Assembly (NCBI GenBank): GCA_902728285.1
Contig: CACVBU010000939.1
Coordinates: 310,001 to 374,000, forward strand
DNA: 64,000 nucleotides
Direction of reading: 5' to 3'
DNA from: Clytia hemisphaerica
Taxonomy: Eukaryota > Cnidaria > Hydrozoa > Leptothecata > Clytiidae
This document shows, piece after piece, positions 33,401-46,209 of the stretch. Each line of letters starts with the position of its first letter. The stretch's first letter is position 1. Below the pieces are notes generated by a model. The model was not told the DNA's origin and did no database searches. It saw only the letters and a list, made by a program, of their open reading frames with translations. Made by a program: the position numbers and the translations under genes.

Positions 33401-36400
33401 ATAAGAACCCATTTTTAGAGATTTTAAATTTGCCATATCTCGACTTTGAGAAATAAACCGACAAAAGTTTTCAAGGTTTTTCTCGTGAAGAAATCTACAG
33501 CTAAAATATCTCAAACCATCTGATTTTCACTTTCAAGATTATTTAATGCTTAACCTACATGTAACATTTTTTGGGCCAGCCTGACTAAGTGGAACCATTA
33601 TTGATGTTTTCTAAATAACTTGATTTGTCAAAAAAATCTTTGCAAATGTGATCCATCTCCCCAACAATGATTGTTAATCAATGATTGTTACATTTAAATA
33701 TTTTGTATTTCAGGCACTCGTTATAAGAGGAGAGGAGTGAATGAAAAAGGTCACGTGGCAAATTATGTTGAGACTGAACAGGTTTGTGTCTCGTTTTCTT
33801 ATCAAGTGTTTTGTTGATAAATCCTGAAAAACTGTACATTGTACAAAAGTACATTGTGTTTACTTATAGCATTGATTTATTATCTCTTTATGTCTAGCAG
33901 CGGGTCTTATTCAGAAAAATGATTATTTAGTTTGATTTGAAAATTATAGAAAAATTGCTCATATCAAATTCCACTTCTTCCTAATCTTAGATTGCTTGTG
34001 TTTTGAAACATGTAGTGTCCGCAGTTCAAGTTCGTGGCTCAGTCCCTGTTTATTGGAGTCAACCGGGCACTAAATATCGACCTCTTCCGCTCATTGATAG
34101 AGGTAAGTTGTTGTGTCTTTTTTTTCCATTTGTTTGAAATTGTAAATTCTTTCTTTGAAGTCATCTTTATGAAGAAATATTTTTTTTCAAATTTCAATTT
34201 CATTTTTAGAATTTGAAGAATCAAGAATTGCTTTTTCAAAACATTTTGAACAAGAATTTGAAAGCTACAGAAAAGAGGTGAGAAGTCAATTTTTTTCATA
34301 TTTGATTTAATACCGAATTCAAACAGTGCATGGCCTTGCAATATTTTGTAGTAAAATATATTTGGTTTAATTCCTAGTTTTTCATCGATGATTTATCTTC
34401 TCTATTTTAGATCATTGTCAGCTTAGTCGAACTGTCTGGACGTGAAAAAGTATGACCTACTTCTTTGTTCTCAAATCAAATGATATTCAAGCAAGTCCAC
34501 CTCAGAGATATTGTAGTTACGTTAGGGATTTTGAGCAAGTGCCCATGAAGGTGTTGATTTATTTACTTTTTAACAATCTGAGTTTCAGATATTTCCCCCC
34601 TGAGAATTAACTCCTAGTCCTATTCTTCTTTATACACGCTCGTGAACATCTTTTATTTTTAGATAATTGCAGACTCTTTCTTGGAACATATATTTGATCT
34701 GGATAGTGAAAAGCTAGCTTTTGTCACTTTCGATTTCCACGAATATTGGTAAGAAGGCGCCTTTGAAGAATAACATTCAAAGTTCATGTCACAATATGTT
34801 AAATATCTTCACATGACTTGAAGACTTTATCAATATTGTTTTATAAGGATTTTTTGTTTTTCTTCTTTCTCTAGTCTTCTTATATTCGCTCCCATTAAAT
34901 CAATTTAAGACTAGTTTTCATTGTAAGAGTACGAAGAAAAAGGGAGAGATTCTTCTCTTTGACTCTAACCATTTAACGTAGTCTCTCAGTTTGACGATTG
35001 ATGTCAGTTTTTTGAACTGAAGTCGAAAACGATTTGTTTCCAGGGAGTTCCTTACAAACTAAATGAGCATTCAATTATCTGAAAACCAAAATGTTTCCTT
35101 TGTATGATTGATGTCAATAAGCTTAACAAAGAAGCTGAAAGACTAAATTTCAACTGTTCAAAACACTACTTTTGACTGAAATACAGCGTTCTGCAATACA
35201 AACCTTCTAAGCAATAGCATAAAATTAGAATACCTTAGACTATTGGTTAGAATTGACGTAAATCTTGAATTGAACCAATAGAATGGCTTCATTTCGTTTC
35301 GGAGTGAAACGGAACCGTAATGTGTGAACGTGGTCTTAATCCCATTAATTTTCGCGCATCTTGTAATTTCTGAGATGTATTTGGTGAAGAATATACGCAA
35401 AGAGGGCAAAAAGGGCATGAAATCAGGAGTTTTACTCATTTTTACTACCCAATCTATACAAGTCTGACACCCCAGAGGTATATTTAATATAATTAGAGGA
35501 CTCACTTCTTAAAAAGAGCGCTAGGATGATATTCCTGCGTATTAATAGTGAATAATAGCTCCTGCTCCTGCGCGAAAAAAGATTTAAGATTTGCGCCGCA
35601 TTTAGGATGACGGATTGGATCTAGCGTTTTCTCTGCTTTAACTCGGTACATTTTACGAAGGCTAGCGATAAAAACGGTGAAATGGTAAGAAATTGAAATA
35701 CTTAAATGAATCTGCAATTACAATCGACGCAGGTGCATTCTATCAAAAATTTAACGTCTGAATTTTACTTCTCCTCTATTGTTTTCTAGCCGTGGTATGA
35801 AGTTTGAAAATGTTTCTATCTTGATTAATGCTCTTGATGGTTTCATTCGAAAAAGTGGCTTTCATTGGTGAGTTATGTAACTAGTTCTAATGATCCGTGA
35901 CTAAATTCTCTACAAAATACAAATTTTGTGACGCCTATAAGTGGGATCTAGGATCTACAGGACATTACGAGAACAATAGTATATAGATATACCTTCAATC
36001 ATTAAAGATCATCCATTATATTTTTGGCACCATGAATCGAAGAAATACTTCTTTATCTTTTTTTCGCACATTTCTTTTATTAACTAACATAATATTCAGT
36101 AAAACGGTATGATAAATATTAAAGAATAGTTTTCAACAACCTTCAAATATTCTGTCTTTTCTTAGGATTGACGACAGTGGTTTAATTTCACAACAAGAAT
36201 GTGTTTTTCGTGTCAATTGTATGGACTGTCTGGATAGAACGAATGTTGTTCAAGCTTCCATTGCAAGAAACATGCTACTAGATATTGTAAGTTGATGATC
36301 TGTTGAAAAGGTTTCCCAAACTGTATAGAACATTTTAATCTAACCTTAAGGCCGGTCTCCACTTTCGTGCGAAATGGGTGGCAGTTTTTTTCCTAACATT

Positions 36401-39400
36401 TTTTGCCTGAAGAAAAGATTATGTCATAAAAAAGTTTCGCGCGAACAAAAACAATGTTGAAGGAAGTTCTACTTTTTTCATCCGTTACGTCAATTTCCAC
36501 CAATGGAATTGCTTTATTTTTCAACCGACCAATGACCTTACAAAAACGTCATTTTGCATGAAAGTGAAGACCGGCCTTTAAGTTTGATGGGTGCGAGACT
36601 ACCTGTTTGTTTCAGATTCAGCATGGGGAAGCTTTGCTAGCACCAAATCTGACAAAACCTTTTTGACGGTTATCGATACTACTACCACGTTCAGGATGGT
36701 TAAAATTCTCAAACTACCGGGTGCAGCAGAAAAAACTTTGGACGTTTGGCGAGCCACTGAGGCCGAACAAAGTCTTGTTTAGACTCAAAACCACTTTTAT
36801 TAGAAAGAGGACATGCTAACTTAAATTTTGCGGTATAACTTTTTAAGTTTGGTCAAGTAGTTGTCAAGTTATAAGCTTTTGAAGTTAAAATTCACTTTTC
36901 GAAAAGTGTGAAAAACACGTAATAAAAGGGTATTAAATTAAGCATTTTTAAGCGTTTTCGATAAGAATTTTTTTCAAATATTTCTAAAAACTGACTATTT
37001 ACTAAAAACTGACTATGTTGTAAACGAAAACTGCTTTTGAAAGTATTTTAACAATTAATTATGTCGTAAAAGTCGTTAAATAAGTCAAATACTGAGCTAT
37101 TTTTTCATTATTTGCATAAATTTAATACACCTTTTTTACGTGTTTTTTACACTTTTCGAAAGTGAATTTTAACTTCAAAAGCTTATAACTTGACAACTAC
37201 TTGACCAAACTTAAAAAGTTATACCGCAAAATTTAAGTTAGCATGTCCTCTTTCTAATAAAAGTGGTTTTGAGTCTAAACAAGACTTTGTTCGGCCTCAG
37301 TGGCTCGCCAAACGTCCAAAGTTTTTTCTGCTGCACCCGGTATCATGTTTTCGGTTTCTTTATGAATAACAAATCAAATATTTTTAAGAAGTTGTGTCGT
37401 AATTTCTCTTATTTTAGCACAGAATTCATGTCTAATCAGATTTAATACAAATAATCATTTCACATTTCAGCTTCGCAAGCTCGGGCGTTTACTCCCAGAC
37501 GAAGAACTGCCGCACACATGTAGGCGTATATTCAACATAGTTTGGGCGAATAATGGAGACGCCATCAGCCGCCAGTATGCTGGTACTGCTGCTATGAAGG
37601 TTTGTTAAAGTTAAAGAATATTTTATTCTAATTTTTTAGAAAAAATCAAAAAAATGCTATACATTTTTAGAACCTAAATTTAGGAAAAAGGACTAATTTT
37701 AATTAGCAGTTTGATGATCAGACTTTGACTAGACTAAGTAGGTTTATTTCGAACCAAAAGCTCAACCCAGTTCGGTTCATTTTAGGGCGATTTCACTCGG
37801 ACGGGTGAACGTAAAATTGCGGGCATGATGAAGGACGGATACAATTCCGCCAACAGGTGATTAAAAATTATTTTTTCCTTGAATTCCTTCCTTTTCTCTC
37901 TTGAATAAACAAGCCATAACAAAGATCTTCTAATTCAGATCTGACTTTCGTTTTTTTTCGCAAAAGTTTTGGTACAACCCCATTGAAGTCCCGCTAAATA
38001 AATCAGATGTCCAGCTTTTACCCTTGCTGTGGCCATTTACCTTAGAGATAATTTTTTCAATGTAGATATACAGTGAGTTAGAACATTTCATCTTCCTCTT
38101 TAGATATTACTTGAATCGCTTCAAAGATAATTATCGACAGACTGTCATTGGTAAGACTATATATCTGCCCAAAATATGATTTTCACTTTTTCTATGAAAT
38201 TTTAGTTACTGTTTATTTCGAGGATATTTGAAATTCATTTTTCGAAATCGGGAATCGAACGATCAATCTGTTCAAAAATTCAATAATAATGAATAACCCA
38301 TGATTACCCAAGTTGAACTAAAGCACATGAAAAAATTTGCAGTTTCTATGACTTAGAAAATTCACACCGATTTTGTTTGATTTTTCTTGACTGATGATGT
38401 TTTTGTCACAACAGACTTAATACATGTATCCGTTAAGTATTTTAGTTTTTTATTTTCAAATTTTCGGCGGGTAAAAGTACAAGAAGTTAAAGACAAAGGA
38501 CTTTTTAGAAATGAGATCATTATATACAAATTTTTAAAATTTAAAAAATTTCGAGCCGCCATGACAGTTGTCCTTTGTGGACATAGCTCTATCCACGATT
38601 GTTTTCTTAAATAATGGAAAGACAATACTTCGCTCTCCATCGTTTGACGCGTAATTTCATGGTAGAAGTTATTCTTCTAAAGTTAAGTATGAAAAAAACT
38701 CGATATTTTCTCATTCATAGACATGATGCTCGGAAACTCCATCACAGAGGACCTTTCAGCGATAGCATCTGCGGTGAAGAGTGCTGGAGAAGAAGAAGTC
38801 TGGACGACTGATAAAGAAGAATGCATCACTCAACTTGTTCGTCATGCTGAACTGACCCTCCTCCCACTGGACGAAGAATCTCTCGGAGGCTGGGCACTAG
38901 TCGACCCATTCTCCTTGTAAGTAATCTTTCAGCCACTGCATGTACTAAAGCTGACTCTGTTATATTATCAGCTGTATGATTGCTTTAAACTCTGCAAGTT
39001 TGAAATAGTTTCAAAGCAGAGCGATTGGTTGCCAAAACTGTTTAGAGTTATACATGTTTTTTTTTATAAGCATAACGTTTATAAGCATACCGAGACCTGA
39101 ATTTGTCTAAAAAATAAGCATGTTACAAGCATATTACTGAGCTTGCATTTGAGGTGTGTAAGTGAAAATTTTAAACGCGGCAATCCAATCGTTCACAACT
39201 TTCCTGAAAAATCTTTGTGTTATTACTTATTTCCCTATCCTCATGTATAGCAACGACAGATTTTGGAAAAATTGGAGGCTCGAATTTTTCGGAAAAATAA
39301 GCATATGATAAACATACTTCGAGCCTGAGTCTAAAATATCTCTAAGTACAACTGAGCTTGTTTCCCAAAAAACATATGCTTATAAAAAGAAAAACATGTA

Positions 39401-42400
39401 ATTCAATTTGATCACATTTTTTGTCATGACACACCACCATTATACTGCTTTTCCCTTTATCTTTTTTGTCAACAATTTTCAGTGTCTCACCAAACGAACA
39501 ACCACAAGACGAAGATGTTATTTTATTGCTGACTCATGAAGCTTACTACGTTGCTAGGTAACAGATTTCTTTGTTCGATTCTTCTTTTTAGTATTCTGAC
39601 ATGCTTTATAAATGAAATTATAAGAAGGTAGTGAATATATCTTAGAAGTAAAAATTGGCGATTGCTCGAAAATTAGTTCCCGTGAAAATAGCTCTTGAGC
39701 TATAGTAGACTCTTGCGAACTTTCTGCAAGGAAAACCCAGATATTTTTTTTTTAGTTTGTGATTAATAGAATTGACCTCTTGATTCAACTATATCATATC
39801 ATATCACTATTCAGTATCATTTCAACTACGATCAAAGACAATTAATTGTCAATTCTCTTCCTTTTTCAGATACAATGACGAACTTGATGAAGAATTATCA
39901 TCTTACCAAAGAATTCCCCTCAATTTGCTGGTCAAAATTGAGATCGGTAAATTTGTTTCACTTCTCTTCACTTTATAAGCTTTTTGGACCTACCCCGGTG
40001 GGGTGGAGGTCCTATAAATTAACCTTTGTCCGTCCGTCCGTCCGTCCGTCCGTCCGTTAGTTACCAGCTTTTCTCAAGATTGGCTCATTAGTTTTTTCTA
40101 ATTTTTTGCACAATGATGCAAAATGGCAATGCCCAATGTACGGGCCCGATTTCGAAAAACATTTTTGCCGGCGAAAACGGAAATATGCGAAAACGGTTTT
40201 TCGGCCATTTTCTCGAGTTTCATCATAGTTTTTCGGTTTTTGCCAAGATGCGTTTAACAACCAAACATGACCAGTTTATTCTTGAGAAACATTTTTCCGG
40301 TGACAATGCCGAAATATGCGGAAATCCCGTTTTTCTGGATTTTCATTGACTTTTTCCATAATTGGGTTTTTTTCATTCAAAACATTATTAATAGGCAATG
40401 CCCACATCAAGCTGTCTCAATTTTCAATAAATTGATTTTTGAAGCCGGAACTTCTAAAATCGCCGGAAACGGCCGATTTCGCCGGATAAACGGTATTTCT
40501 TGAATTTCTTGAGCTGTACTTTATATTTTTTCACGAATTTTGCACACTGATGCAAAATTCAATAAAATTGTGACGGAGCCCGATTTTCGAAAACATTTTT
40601 TCCGGTCGAAATGCCGAAATATCGGAAAAATCGGTTTTTGACTTTTCTCGAATTTTATTTTAGTTTTTCTTTTTTTGCAGAAAGATGCGTTTCGCAATCT
40701 CAAACATGGCCGAGTTCGATTTTTGAGAAAAAATTTTCCGTTTGAAATCGCCGGTTGCAGATTTTTCATTTGATGTTTCCTTATTTCTATGTTTTCACAC
40801 AAAAACATTATTGATAACAATGCTCACCATCAAGCATGATTCAATTGTCAATAAAACTGATTTTTGCAACCAGAACTTCCTATTTATTTTTTTCCCTACA
40901 ACCCATCAACAATCAATGATGAATTTATTGCGTTGTGTATTTTCGCTAAACGCTATATTTTCTGACTGATTTTTTTCATTTTTCTTTTCGCATTGCTATC
41001 TAACTTTCATCATCAGTTAGGTCCATTCAGCATGTTGCTTGTTTAAAGTTAATTTGCGTACAAATTCAAACGCAACCTCGATTGAAAAACACTCTATAGG
41101 TCGTATAGTCTCAAAAAAACGCTATATTTTCTGACTGATTTTTTTCATTTTTCTTTTCGCATTGCTATCTAACTTTCATCATCAGTTAGGTCCATTCAGC
41201 ATGTTGCTTGTTTAAAGTTAATTTGCGTACAAATTCAAACGCAACCTCGATTGAAAAACACTCTATAGGTCGTATAGTCTCAAAAAGTTGAAGTTTCAAT
41301 TCTTTCTTGGTATTCGAAAGGTTTTCAAAATTGTTCAAGTTTGATTCTAGAAAGTCGGTAGGTGATATGAGTGACAAATTTTCTTAGCTCCTAAAAACGT
41401 CGCGAGTTTCGATAATCTCACGTCATTTAACCCGCATAACGTTGCCATTTTCCCGCAAAAACCTCATGCCATAATGAGGTAAGGCCTAAATAGTTTCATG
41501 GTTAACCCTGACATTATTGCCATTTGAAACTAATTTGGATCTTTTGTATTTACATTGGTATAGGTTACGAGATGAATACATTCAGGAATCAGTACATTTT
41601 CATGAGGTTACATTATGGGGATGGTTTCTTTCATACAATGAGGACCATTCAGAACAGAAGTTTCGAAGAATCTAAAGGTTTGACATTTTTCTTCATCCAT
41701 ATAAACCAATATCTTTTCAGTAGGTATAGACCTTACTATTTTGACCCTTTACATGTCACAAGACATTATTTCTTTACATGAATGTAATGCTCTAAAATCC
41801 TTTCTAACCCTTGAGGAGGATATCGAAAGAGCGGGAGATTCAGAAGCGAAATTCAAAAAACATTAGCTGCTAGGGTGCAGTTTCTTCCTGCTCTCACACT
41901 GCTGATTTCAAGAGCACAATAAAATCCATTAAAACATTTACAAAGTTTTAACGGTTTTTGGCAATGTGACTTTTTGACCATGAGTATTATTTCTATACCA
42001 GAAATCCTATCGCTTTTCAAATTCCCCAAATGAGAAAAATTAAGATGCAAAACAGGCAAAATTTGACCAAATTTGCATTGATTCTCAAGACATTATAGCA
42101 TTTTGTAAAGTCATTCAATAAAAAGCCTTCTGTAATTTTTTGCGACCTGTAATCAACGATTTACATCAGACCTGCACTCTGGGCGGGTCCACCACTTACC
42201 TCTTCAAATGAAGGCTTAAAATTACTATTTTATTGCAAATTGTCAGGAATCTTAAGTTCAATTGCTGAATTGTTTTTATCCATTTGTCGCTACCAATCGT
42301 TACCTTTGAAAATCATGGAATCCAAGCTAGATAAGAAGCGACCACGGGCTGCATCCAATGTCATCCCTTTGACATCAAAACGAACTTTGAGCACTTCAAG

Positions 42401-43022
42401 TCGACACAAAGTACATAAGGAAGATAAAGAGAAAAAGCTGGAGCGTAGACTCAGCAGATCACTTTCAAGCCTTGATTCACCCACCCAAGAACGCCCATTA
42501 CCTGATATCACTGTAGAGGGCGTTAGTGGGGCGTATACAAGTGATTTTGATCGTTTTCATCAACAATACTCACCTCAAGGAGATAAATACGATTCAGAAT
42601 TTGTTGAGTTAAGAATGACTCATTCGACCAGTGATACTGCGCTTGCTACCAAACAAACGCAAGGCTCAAACACTTTTTCCAAAATGGAAGGGTTTTTCCG
42701 TAAAACGAAAACGGCCCTTGGAACTGTCGGTCCTAAACTCCGTGATATATCATTCAATAAAGATCGAGAGCCTGGGGAGGATTCAAATGGTGGTAACCAA
42801 GGTAACCAGCCTGCAAGCGAGGCTGTAAAAACAACTTTAAAGCGAATCAACGATAAATTTGCAACACGTGCTGCTGAAGTGAAATCGAAAGTGATTCCCG
42901 AATTTAAAAATCGGATACAGAATGCGTTGAATTCTTCACCGCGCGCTCAACGAAAGAAACTTTTGAACGAGGAAGAAAAAGAAAGAAGGAGACTCTGCAA
43001 AACCAAAATATTAGAGTTATAA
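30433..43022 (+). CDS. INPP5F: SAC2/INPP5F-type phosphoinositide phosphatase, 23 exons
   Basis: Sac2 (INPP5F) removes phosphate from membrane phosphoinositides on endosomes. Exons: 30433-30535, 30758-30838, 31017-31159, 31710-31817, 32016-32060, 32279-32392, 32764-32820, 32976-33219, 33714-33781, 33991-34102, 34210-34277, 34411-34449, 34663-34748, 35790-35867, 36166-36286, 37471-37599, 37786-37856, 38104-38150, 38721-38916, 39483-39557, 39870-39946, 41564-41677, 42247-43022. All borders are AG/GT and all phases fit, giving 983 aa. Motifs: WNPVLLGTVYGIIGKMQ, ISRRSRHRAG, RGSVPVYWSQ, VTFDFHEYCRGMKFEN, catalytic NCMDCLDRTN (CX5R), WANNGDAISRQYAGTAAMKG and TRTGERKIAGMMKDGYNS. The hSac2 homology region follows the Sac domain (exons 19-23, with GGWALVDPFSL and HEAYYVAR). 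The tail is serine-rich and basic, ending LCKTKILEL. Vertebrate INPP5F is longer (about 1130 aa), mainly in this tail. The 30433 ATG starts a conserved-length N-terminus; no earlier in-frame exon was sought successfully. Confidence 0.95.
33270..33525. mobile_element. MITE in SAC2 intron 8
   Basis: Inverted ends AATCAGATGGTTTGAGATAT and TTTTG, complemented by AAAATATCTCAAACCATCTG with ATT. About 255 bp, non-coding. Confidence 0.7.
34750..35789. other. SAC2 intron 13, nothing else seen
   Basis: About 1 kb of intron without a clear repeat structure or protein-like frame. Confidence 0.4.
36346..36581. mobile_element. TTAA-flanked MITE in SAC2 intron 15
   Basis: TTAA followed by GGCCGGTCTCCACTTTCGTG at the left. 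The complement of the right end is TTAA then AGGCCGGTCTTCACTTTCAT. TTAA target duplications are the signature of piggyBac-type insertion. Confidence 0.7.
36717..37340. mobile_element. TA-flanked foldback MITE, CCGGGTGC ends, SAC2 intron 15
   Basis: Left TA-CCGGGTGCAGCAGAAAAAAC, right complement identical; arms of about 230 bp (36717-36950 and 37110-37340) with words ACTTTGGACGTTTGGCGAGC and GCCACTGAGGCCGAACAAAG complemented exactly. TA at both borders suggests Tc1/mariner-type mobilisation. Same terminal word as the element at 61885. Confidence 0.8.
39051..39400. mobile_element. TA-flanked MITE, ACATGT ends, SAC2 intron 19
   Basis: Ends TACATGTTTTTTTTTATAAG and CTTATAAAAAGAAAAACATG with TA. 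Same family as 9141-9882, without the nested insertion. Confidence 0.65.
40000..40930 (+). repeat. (TCCG)n and two diverged 440-bp units, SAC2 intron 21
   Basis: A hairpin-like GGACCTACCCCGG-TGGGGTGGAGGTCC (40008-40034) precedes a (TCCG) run at 40027-40060. Two diverged units follow, starting near 40098 and 40535, each with TTTTGCAC-TGATGCAAAA, CGGAGCC/CGGGCCCGATTT, TTTTTCCGG, AAGATGCGTTT and AAAACATTATT in order. A minus-strand relative lies at 2985-3305. Confidence 0.65.
40951..41288 (+). repeat. 169-bp direct tandem duplication, SAC2 intron 21
   Basis: Copies at 40951-41119 and 41120-41288 begin with CGCTATATTTTCTGACTG and appear identical by eye, implying a recent duplication or a collapsed or expanded assembly. 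Confidence 0.8.
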
Positions 43023-43654
43023 AAATGGATATTTTATTTTTTGAGTACAGAGTAAAGTAAGAAATCTCTATTTTTTGAATTTGAAGCCATCATTTTGATC
43101 TATTGGTTATTTGTCTAGAGTTTCTTTTGATCTTGAGCTTTCGGGTATCTTAAAAAAAAATTTGCAACTAACCTTTTATAAATGAACATAAATTCTGCTG
43201 GCATCTCATGTGGTCTCAAGTACTGGCTAGTGTAAAAACTCCTTAGAATTAGTATAATTTCTTTATGACCATAAAGCAGTTATCTAGTGTTGGTCCCTAA
43301 TCTCTGCCTTTTTTAAGACCTAAATGTTTTTTATTTAAATTCATTTTTTAAGAAAAAGTAATTGTAATTTGGTTTTTATATTCTGTTCCATAATTTTATG
43401 TTTTATACACAGTCAAAAGAATTTTTCAGTACAGTAGTATTTTAGACATTGTATCGCATAAGCTATGATTTTAACTGCCATTATAATAATAGCTAAATAT
43501 TATATAATAACGTTATTACAAAGATAATATAATTCAATTTATCCTTTAGGTAAGATGCATTTTAAATTCCGTTCTGTGGGGGTTCTGTATGTACCATTTC
43601 AATACTTATTGACTTACTTTAAGAATATCCAAAACTTTTGAAGTCTTCTGATGT
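43023..43654. other. SAC2 3' flank, nothing else seen
   Basis: AT-rich presumed 3' UTR and downstream sequence. No canonical AATAAA was found close to the stop codon. Confidence 0.35.
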
Positions 43655-43870
43655 TCTTTTGACTTTTTGAAGTTTCGCATAAGTATTCCCGTTTCATATT
43701 TGACACATATTTCATATCAGGACAGTGTCTTGCTATTGTTATATGCTGATATAAGCAAAAAATGTTTTTCTTTTCCTCTTTTTGACCAATCTTGCTCCAC
43801 ATCCGAGTCAATCCAATGTGAAAAAGCTTGTGGATTAAAATTGACGAGCAAACAAACGATATCACTCTTA
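43655..43870 (+). repeat. Dispersed repeat, copy 2
   Basis: Matches 10185-10395 in the same orientation (GACACATATTTCATATC, GCTGATATAAGCAAAAAA, CAATCTTGCTCCACATC). It lies between the convergent SAC2 and small-GTPase genes. Confidence 0.7.
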
Positions 43871-44612
43871 TCTGTAAACAAAACCTTTAAATATTCTTAG
43901 AAAGTTCTCATTTTCACCATTATCGTGAGTATTTTTGTGCAATTTCCTAAGAAATTATTAGTGTTTTAGATTCTGTAAAGCTTTTTTTTTTACTTTTTCT
44001 TAATTGTTTGACCGACAGAGTCTTGTTTTTTTTATGATCTTCTTCTCTTGAAAATGTTTTCCAACTTCACTATGTTGTACATTTTTACTGTCGGACATCT
44101 TCTTATTAGTCGAGTTGGAGTTATTTTGTATGTTAAAACTGAAGGGTAAACACTCGTGAATCATAAGGAAAAGACGGACATTTTGTTTTGACTAATATTT
44201 TCGCCAAAAAAAATCCTTATAAAAAAATTATAAAAAAAGTTCTTAAATAATTTCCATGTACAAAAAGGAAAAAAAAAGAATTTACTATTTAGATATTTAC
44301 AAAACACAAAAATACTTATAAAACTTTTAAAAAAATGCAAAATTATACAACTGTCCTGAAAATTGGACATGTAAATATGGTTTTGAAGATCGGTTTTTGA
44401 GATTTTTTGTGCAACTTATAACGGATTTGATGGCTTGATGTTGAAATTGTCTTTCCCAAAATTATATCTTCAGACTTGTTTAGTTTTCTCATTGTATCAT
44501 CTCGCCTCATATCATCCCCAGGCTGTATTTGTGAATCATCAACGAAAGCCTTTAATGCCTCCATAGCCTTGATTCGTCTGCTTTCCTAGACTAGTAGTAT
44601 TCACGCTTTACG
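43871..44612. other. Interval between convergent genes
   Basis: AT-rich, with long A and T runs at 44210-44340. Presumed 3' UTR of the minus-strand GTPase. No independent gene seen. Confidence 0.35.
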
Positions 44613-46209
44613 CTATGAAGAATAACCACCAGATGATTGTATATGTATCACGTGTTCATGTTTCTTGTCTTTCTGATCACGTGATTTCATCCCTTTCCAT
44701 AAAGATGAATAACTATGGTTCCGTTTTTTACCCGTCGTGCTCTCCTCCCTTGCTTTCTGACAAATGATATACCGTATAATTTCATTGAATACTTTTTGAG
44801 TCTCATGGTAGTCCTCTGCGACGGAGATTTCGAAAAATAGGGCGTTATGTTTCTCCGCCCATTTTTTACCTTCCTCTTTCGAAACTTCGCGTAAATGCGA
44901 CAAGTCTTTTTTATTGCCAATAACGACGAAAGTTGTATTAGGTCCTCGCATCATTTCAATGACTTTTCGTAATTTTTGTATTTCTTGGAAACTTTTTCGA
45001 TCTATGATGGAGTAAACAAGTACGAAAACATCGCCCCAAACGAAATCGATTTCCCGTCGTTGTGTATCGTTCTGTAAAATGAAAAAATATGATATCGTTC
45101 AGAATCTTCCTTTGATTCGAGAGTATGTCGCAAAGTCAATTCGAAAGGTTTAAAGGTGTAGCTCTTTGCTCAAAGCATTGCACAAATCCCTTAGACACTC
45201 TGAATTCCCAACGAAAATTGGCTTTTAGCTGTCGAGAACGGAGAAGTGACTTTACTTCGTGAGATTTTAACTTTAAAGAATTGAGAAGAAACGTCAACCT
45301 CAAACCGAAATTTTTACCCTATAACTTTGAGATTAGAAAAGGTCACGAAATATGTGTTCTTACTTCTCCAGCTGTATCTTTCATATCAATAATCATGGTA
45401 GAGTTGCCGATACCCAAATGACGTCGATGTGTTGATTCTAAGGTAGAAGAAGTTCAAATTGCACAAAACTTCTGAGATGGATGTTCTCATTTATATATTA
45501 TGACTGTCTGTAAACAGACCCCATATCTTTGGAAACTTCGAAATTCATTGCCGTTCTGCGCTACGTTATACGTGAGATGATATTATAATGCAACATGTTT
45601 GCGAGATATTTCAGTCGCTCCGGCATTTGAATACTTAGTTCATTGGGCTCAGTTTCTCAAGTAAAGTAACAAACGGATTTGTATTCTTACCTAACGTAGG
45701 ATCGTATTCTCCAATGAAACGCCGCGTGAAAAAACGAACCATCAGCGCTAAAGAGAGAAATATATCGTTGAGTGATTTGGGTTTCAGTTGCTGGTACTAG
45801 TTATTGACTTTTTTTGATCCATTTGGTTTAAATGTAGTAAAATAAAACAACTTTTGGTAAAAGACTTCTCCCCCACTCGTATAAACCCTACACTTCAAAA
45901 TTAGACATCTTGGAATTTTGCTGACATATTTGTCCGGATGTGCATGATTTATGGCACGGAATTAGTGGTTGCCCGCTAAAACATTCCCAAAATTCTTATA
46001 CGTCAATTTGAAAACCGAAAGTTGCTGTGATGTTAAAAATAGCATGATTTCTATATAAAACCATTCGATGTAACCCCAGTACATAGTTTGAGGTTTTCTT
46101 CTTTCTTCGTCAAATCGATGAACTTACCTGATTTTCCGACGCCTTCATTTCCAAGCAGAACCATTTTTGCGATGGGAGGTGAATGAACACCTCTTTGACG
46201 TTTTGACAT
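44613..46209 (-). CDS. RERG-like Ras-family small GTPase, 4 exons, 223 aa
   Basis: Minus-strand exons 46209-46128, 45747-45691, 45437-45364, 45071-44613 join in frame from ATG (MSKRQRGVHSPP) to a stop: 224 codons including the stop. GTPase boxes: P-loop GNEGVGKSA; switch I FIGEYDPTLEST; G3 DMKDTAGEND; G4 GNKKD; G5-like EISVAED. YDPTLEST and the absence of a C-terminal CAAX box (the end is SSGGYSS) point to the RERG/RASL group of Ras-like proteins, which are mostly cytosolic and unprenylated. Oddities: the catalytic glutamine of switch II is glutamate (DTAGE), and the G5 SAK/SAL motif is SVA. The C-terminal tail is basic (GKKRNH, KSRDQKDKKHEH). The exact orthologue among RERG, RASL11 and RASL12 is not settled. 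No 5' UTR exon was identified. Confidence 0.88.

Noticed and set aside
42290-42850. Minus-strand open frames opposite the last SAC2 exon
   Set aside because: Antisense shadows of the coding exon.
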